A DNA stretch of 9,619 nucleotides, from assembly GCA_035505775.1 (NCBI GenBank), contig DATJQN010000171.1, positions 1 to 9,619 of the forward strand, written 5' to 3'. Under the pieces are notes generated by a model. That model saw nothing but the letters and a program-made list of their open reading frames with translations, had not been told where the DNA came from and searched no databases. The position numbers and the translations under genes are program-made. The first letter of the stretch is position 1. Each line of letters starts with the position of its first letter. This DNA is from JAJXZP01 sp035505775. Its GTDB lineage: Bacteria > Spirochaetota > Spirochaetia > Treponematales > Rectinemataceae. This document shows, one piece after another, positions 6,683 to 9,619 of this stretch.

Positions 6683-7285
6683 ATGGCCGACGCATTCCAG
6701 TGGCTGTATTCCGATATCGTGAAGGAGCACTTCACCAACCCCAAGAACGTCTTCGATCCGGATGAGAAGTTCAATTCCGACGCGGAAGGTGTCGTGGGCA
6801 ATATCAAGTGCGGGGACCAGATGATGTTCATGCTCCGCATAGAGGACGACACGATCAAGGACGTGCGCTGGAAGACTTACGGGTGCGCAAGCGCAATCGC
6901 CTCCACATCGATGCTCTCGGAGGTCATCAAGGGCATGCCCATCAGGGATGCCTACACCATCAAACCCTCGGACATCGCGAGCCGTCTCGGCGGCCTGCCC
7001 GAGAACAAGATCCATTGCTCCGTTCTCGGCGACAAGGCTCTCCGCGCCGCCATCGACAGCTATCTCGACAAGACGGGCCGCCCGGGTGCCTTCAAGGGCG
7101 AGGAGGCGGTCGTCATATGCACCTGCCTCAATATCACCGACAAGGATATCGAGCAGGCGGTCAAGGACGGGGCGCGCAGCTGGGCGCAGCTGCAGGAAGC
7201 GACCAAGATCGGAACTGTCTGCGGCGGATGCAAGCCCCGGGCTGAGGAGTTGCTTCACGAGTTCGTCCACATCTACGGCGACTGA
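6683..7285 (+). CDS. nifU: NifU-like Fe-S scaffold: IscU domain plus BFD-like [2Fe-2S] domain
   Basis: This 200-residue protein should build Fe-S clusters from iron and the sulfur released by the NifS encoded just upstream. Residues 1-130 are an IscU/NifU_N domain with the three scaffold cysteines C43 (KCGDQ, with the conserved Asp45), C68 (YGCASA) and C112 (IHCSVLG). Residues 143-197 are a Fer2_BFD-type domain with C146-x-C148-x31-C180-x2-C183, the pattern of the permanent [2Fe-2S] cluster in the middle of classical NifU. The third, Nfu-type domain of nitrogen-fixation NifU is absent, so this is the two-domain form seen in anaerobes and spirochaetes and is probably for housekeeping. ATG 6683 is preceded by GAGGAG at 6671-6676, six bases away. 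The gene overlaps or abuts the glycosylase gene downstream. Confidence 0.95.
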   Translation: MADAFQWLYSDIVKEHFTNPKNVFDPDEKFNSDAEGVVGNIKCGDQMMFMLRIEDDTIKDVRWKTYGCASAIASTSMLSEVIKGMPIRDAYTIKPSDIASRLGGLPENKIHCSVLGDKALRAAIDSYLDKTGRPGAFKGEEAVVICTCLNITDKDIEQAVKDGARSWAQLQEATKIGTVCGGCKPRAEELLHEFVHIYGD

Positions 7286-7292
7286 GTCCGCG

Positions 7293-8204
7293 CTGCCTCC
7301 GGCGGAAGCGCGTGCCGCCTTTCGCGAGACGGTCCTGGCCCATTACAGTGCGCATGGCCGCAGCTTCCCCTGGCGCGAGACCCGTGAGCCCTGGAACATA
7401 CTGGTCTCCGAGATCATGCTCCAGCAGACCCAGACGGAACGGGTGCTCCCCAAGTACCTGGCCTGGTTCGGGCGTTTTCCCGACGCGCGGAGCGTCGCGG
7501 AGGCTTCCCTCCCGGATATCCTCGGACTGTGGAGCGGGCTGGGCTATAACCGTCGCGCCCTCGCGCTTTCGCGGGCGGCGGGCATCGTGGCAGGCGGGGG
7601 CTTCCCTGAAACCGAGGCTGCCCTGCTCGCGCTGCCCGGCGTGGGCCGCTATACGGCGCGGGCGGTCCTCTGTTTCGCCTTCGGCCATCCGAGCGTCTTC
7701 GTCGAGACCAACATCCGCTCGGTCTTCATCCACCACTTCTTCCCCGGCGAATCCGCCGTTCCGGACCTCCGCGTCGAAGCTCTCGTCGCGGCGACCCTGG
7801 ACAGAGGCGATGCCCGGCGCTGGTACTATGCGCTCATGGACTATGGTGCGCATCTGAAGAAGATCGTGGCCAATCCCAACCGGCGCAGCGCCCACTACGC
7901 GAAACAGACGCCCTTCGCCGATTCCAACCGCCGCGTTCGCGGGGCAATCCTGCGCGAACTCACCTCCCGGAGTCTCGCCGGCAACGGCAGGGCCGGCGCC
8001 GGCTCCGGGCACTCGGGCGAATCGGCAGTCCCACTGACCATGGACGAGCTGGCCGGTTTGATTCCCTTCTCACGCGAACGCGTCGCTGCGGCCCTCGCGG
8101 AACTGGTCCGTGAGGGCTTCGTGGTGTTCGAGGTGGACAGGGTCAGCTTGCCGCCGCACTCCGCCGTCGTGAACCGGGAGCGGGATGCCGGGAGCGAGGA
8201 CTAG
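7293..8204 (+). CDS. MutY-like adenine DNA glycosylase of the HhH-GPD superfamily lacking an Fe-S cluster
   Basis: The protein resembles MutY, which removes adenine mispaired with 8-oxoguanine. From a CTG start it has 303 residues. It shows FPWRETREPWNILVSEIMLQQTQ (25-47) with Glu40 matching the MutY catalytic Glu, GLGYNRRA (82-89), and the helix-hairpin-helix LPGVGRYTARAV (114-125) with Tyr at the position that is Lys in EndoIII. Differences: the catalytic Asp aligns with Glu138 (FVETNIRSVF); the C-x6-C-x2-C-x5-C cluster motif is replaced by a cysteine-free NPNRRSAHYAKQTPF stretch; and there is no Nudix-like 8-oxoG domain, only a Gly-rich linker (228-246) and a probable winged helix (248-287). 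No ATG, GTG or TTG occurs in frame near the expected start. CTG 7293 gives the best alignment; ACG 7257, after AGGAG at 7245-7249, is an alternative. Substrate preference is uncertain. Confidence 0.85.
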   Translation: MPPAEARAAFRETVLAHYSAHGRSFPWRETREPWNILVSEIMLQQTQTERVLPKYLAWFGRFPDARSVAEASLPDILGLWSGLGYNRRALALSRAAGIVAGGGFPETEAALLALPGVGRYTARAVLCFAFGHPSVFVETNIRSVFIHHFFPGESAVPDLRVEALVAATLDRGDARRWYYALMDYGAHLKKIVANPNRRSAHYAKQTPFADSNRRVRGAILRELTSRSLAGNGRAGAGSGHSGESAVPLTMDELAGLIPFSRERVAAALAELVREGFVVFEVDRVSLPPHSAVVNRERDAGSED

Positions 8205-9481
8205 GCCGAGGGGCTGATTCCGAACAGGCGGCTGAAGAACTTCTCGACCGCGTCCCGGAGGACGATGAAGAAGTTTCCGCGGTCGATGCGTTCGGCTGCG
8301 ACGAGTTCCACGCGGTGCAGCACCGTCCCGTCCACGCTGTACACGACTTCTCCGACGCTCTGGCCCTGCGCGATCGGCGCGTCGACGTAATCCGGGCAAC
8401 GGACACTGGTCTCGACCCTCCCCGCGTCGGTCTTCGGCACCGTGACCGCGAGCGCGGATGCGGGCTCGAGGCCGAGCCGTGACCGGGAGCCATACCAGGC
8501 GCGCAGGTTCTTCGGTGTTGTGACGGGAGGGCGGATCGTCTGATAGGACGAGAATGCCCAGTCGAGAAGGGCCGCGCCGTCATGGCTGCGCTGGCCGGTA
8601 CCGCCGCCCGCACTTCCCTCGCCGGAGCCGCCCAGCGTTACGATTATGAAGCGGGTGCCGTTCCGCAGGGCGGTCGCCGCCAGGTTGTATCCGGCCTCGA
8701 CGATGTATCCCGTCTTCAGACCGTCGCAGCCCGGATAGTCGAGCACGAGGCTGTTCCTGTTGTACTGGATGATCCGGCCGTGGGGAGTGTAGTCGGCGGT
8801 CGCATGCTCCGGACGCGGAAACTCGATGTAACGCAGCGAATGAAGCTCGCCAATGGCCTCCGGATGCAGCTCGAGGTAGCGCTTGCAGAAGAGCGCGTAT
8901 TCGCGCGCCGTGATGCGGTTGAGCTCGGAGAGGCCCGAAGGCTCGACGAAGAGCATTTTCGTGAAGCCCATCTTCTGGACTTCTTCGTTCATCCGGGCCG
9001 CGAAGGCCTCGTTCGATCCCGAGATGCGGCGGGCGAGCGCGAAGGCCGCGTCGTTGCCCGAGACGACGGCGGCGCCACGCATCAGGTCGAGGATGGAGAC
9101 ATGCATGCCGGGCCGCAGGTACATGAGGGATGAGCCATAGGGTATGTACGGCGAGCAGTCCCGTTTGTCTATCGTGACGAGCTCGTCCCGCGAAAGGCGG
9201 CCGGCCGCGATTTCCTCGTAGACGATGTGGAGCGTGATGAGCTTGGTCAGCGAGGCCGGGGGAATCACCAGGTCCGGATTCTTCGCGAACACGATGGTTC
9301 CGGTCGTCGCGTCCATGATCACCGCCGAGCGGGCGTTGAGTACCGGAGGGAGGCCCGGAAGCCCGAGCGCCGAGGAGGAGAGTCCCGCGGGGAGACTCGC
9401 CGCAGAAAGGGGCGGGAACACCGTGAAGGCCAGGGCGAGAAGGGCAACCAGATGAAGCCGGACGATCCGTGACAGTCTCAT
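8201..9481 (-). CDS. D-alanyl-D-alanine carboxypeptidase (DacF/PBP5-type, peptidase S11)
   Basis: This 426-residue penicillin-binding protein should trim the terminal D-Ala from peptidoglycan pentapeptides in the periplasm. An N-terminal signal peptide (basic start, hydrophobic core 9-22, likely cleavage after about residue 27-28) is followed by the catalytic domain with the three active-site motifs in order: S77-L-T-K80, S141-G-N143 and K256-T-G258. A PBP5_C-like beta domain occupies roughly 320-395. The last 28 residues (399-426) contain an amphipathic FFIVLRDAVEKFFSRLFG helix, which fits the C-terminal membrane anchor of PBP5-type enzymes. A Gly/Ser-rich insertion (GGSGEGSAGGG, about 284-294) interrupts the domain after the KTG strand and is not usual. 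ATG 9479-9481 lies 11 bases after the asnS stop, with GAGG about nine bases ahead. The stop codon overlaps the stop of the convergent glycosylase gene. Confidence 0.93.
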   Translation of the reverse strand: MRLSRIVRLHLVALLALAFTVFPPLSAASLPAGLSSSALGLPGLPPVLNARSAVIMDATTGTIVFAKNPDLVIPPASLTKLITLHIVYEEIAAGRLSRDELVTIDKRDCSPYIPYGSSLMYLRPGMHVSILDLMRGAAVVSGNDAAFALARRISGSNEAFAARMNEEVQKMGFTKMLFVEPSGLSELNRITAREYALFCKRYLELHPEAIGELHSLRYIEFPRPEHATADYTPHGRIIQYNRNSLVLDYPGCDGLKTGYIVEAGYNLAATALRNGTRFIIVTLGGSGEGSAGGGTGQRSHDGAALLDWAFSSYQTIRPPVTTPKNLRAWYGSRSRLGLEPASALAVTVPKTDAGRVETSVRCPDYVDAPIAQGQSVGEVVYSVDGTVLHRVELVAAERIDRGNFFIVLRDAVEKFFSRLFGISPSA

Positions 9482-9492
9482 GCTCGGGAACC

Positions 9493-9619
9493 TCAGAAGT
9501 CGGCCAACTTCGGCGCCCTGGGGAAGGGGATCACATCGCGGATGTTGGCCATGCCCGTGACGTAGAGGAGGAGACGTTCAAAGCCAAGGCCGAAGCCGGA
9601 GTGGGGTGTCGTGCCGAAG
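9493..9619 (-). CDS. asnS: Asparagine--tRNA ligase, C-terminal end only
   Basis: The minus-strand frame enters at the window edge and ends at the stop complementary to 9493-9495, giving the last 41 residues. They contain class II synthetase motif 3 in the AsnRS form, PHSGFGLGFERLLLYVTG, followed by MANIRDVIPFPRAPK. This closely matches the end of bacterial AsnRS, where the motif 3 arginine contacts ATP, and fits it better than AspRS or LysRS. The enzyme charges tRNA-Asn with asparagine. The gene is followed after 11 bases by the carboxypeptidase gene on the same strand, so the two are probably co-transcribed. Confidence 0.93.
   Translation of the reverse strand, partial: FGTTPHSGFGLGFERLLLYVTGMANIRDVIPFPRAPKLADF

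Noticed and set aside
6948..7292. Start of the glycosylase at the ATG at 6948 or the GTG near 7086
   Set aside because: Both would place 200-345 bases of the protein over nifU in another frame, encoding Ser/Arg/Pro-rich sequence with no counterpart in the glycosylase family.

Overview
This GC-rich window (by eye about two-thirds G+C, strong G/C bias at third codon positions) is dense bacterial chromosomal DNA with almost no intergenic space. No gap exceeds 100 bases. The gene content best fits a high-GC spirochaete: a Bmp/PnrA-type nucleoside ABC importer, an Rrf2-NifS-two-domain-NifU iron-sulfur operon, and an unusual MutY-like glycosylase. That assignment is inference, not proof. I see no mobile element, RNA gene or CRISPR array.

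Region 1 (1-4907, + strand) is a transporter operon. It holds the C-terminal part of a BMP-family substrate-binding lipoprotein, a tandem ATPase with one complete and one degenerate ATP site, and two BPD_transp_2 permeases. A 195-residue protein of unknown function follows. The ATPase, permeases and unknown gene are joined by 1- to 4-base stop/start overlaps, so they are almost certainly co-translated. Together they would import a nucleoside or a related small molecule.

Region 2 (4908-8204, + strand) begins with a good sigma70-type promoter. A perfect 10-bp inverted repeat overlaps its -10 box and the predicted transcription start. It drives an Rrf2/IscR-like regulator with a cysteine cluster, a NifS cysteine desulfurase, a NifU scaffold (IscU plus BFD-like [2Fe-2S] domain), and a MutY-like DNA glycosylase. 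The regulator probably represses its own operon in response to Fe-S supply. The glycosylase is the oddest gene here. It lacks the [4Fe-4S] cluster cysteines, has Glu where MutY has its catalytic Asp, lacks the Nudix-like 8-oxoG domain, ends in a probable winged-helix segment, and has no ATG/GTG/TTG start at the expected place.

Region 3 (8201-9619, - strand) holds a D,D-carboxypeptidase of the DacF/PBP5 type. Upstream of it on the same strand is the last 41 codons of asparaginyl-tRNA synthetase. The carboxypeptidase gene and the glycosylase gene run tail to tail and share the four bases CTAG.
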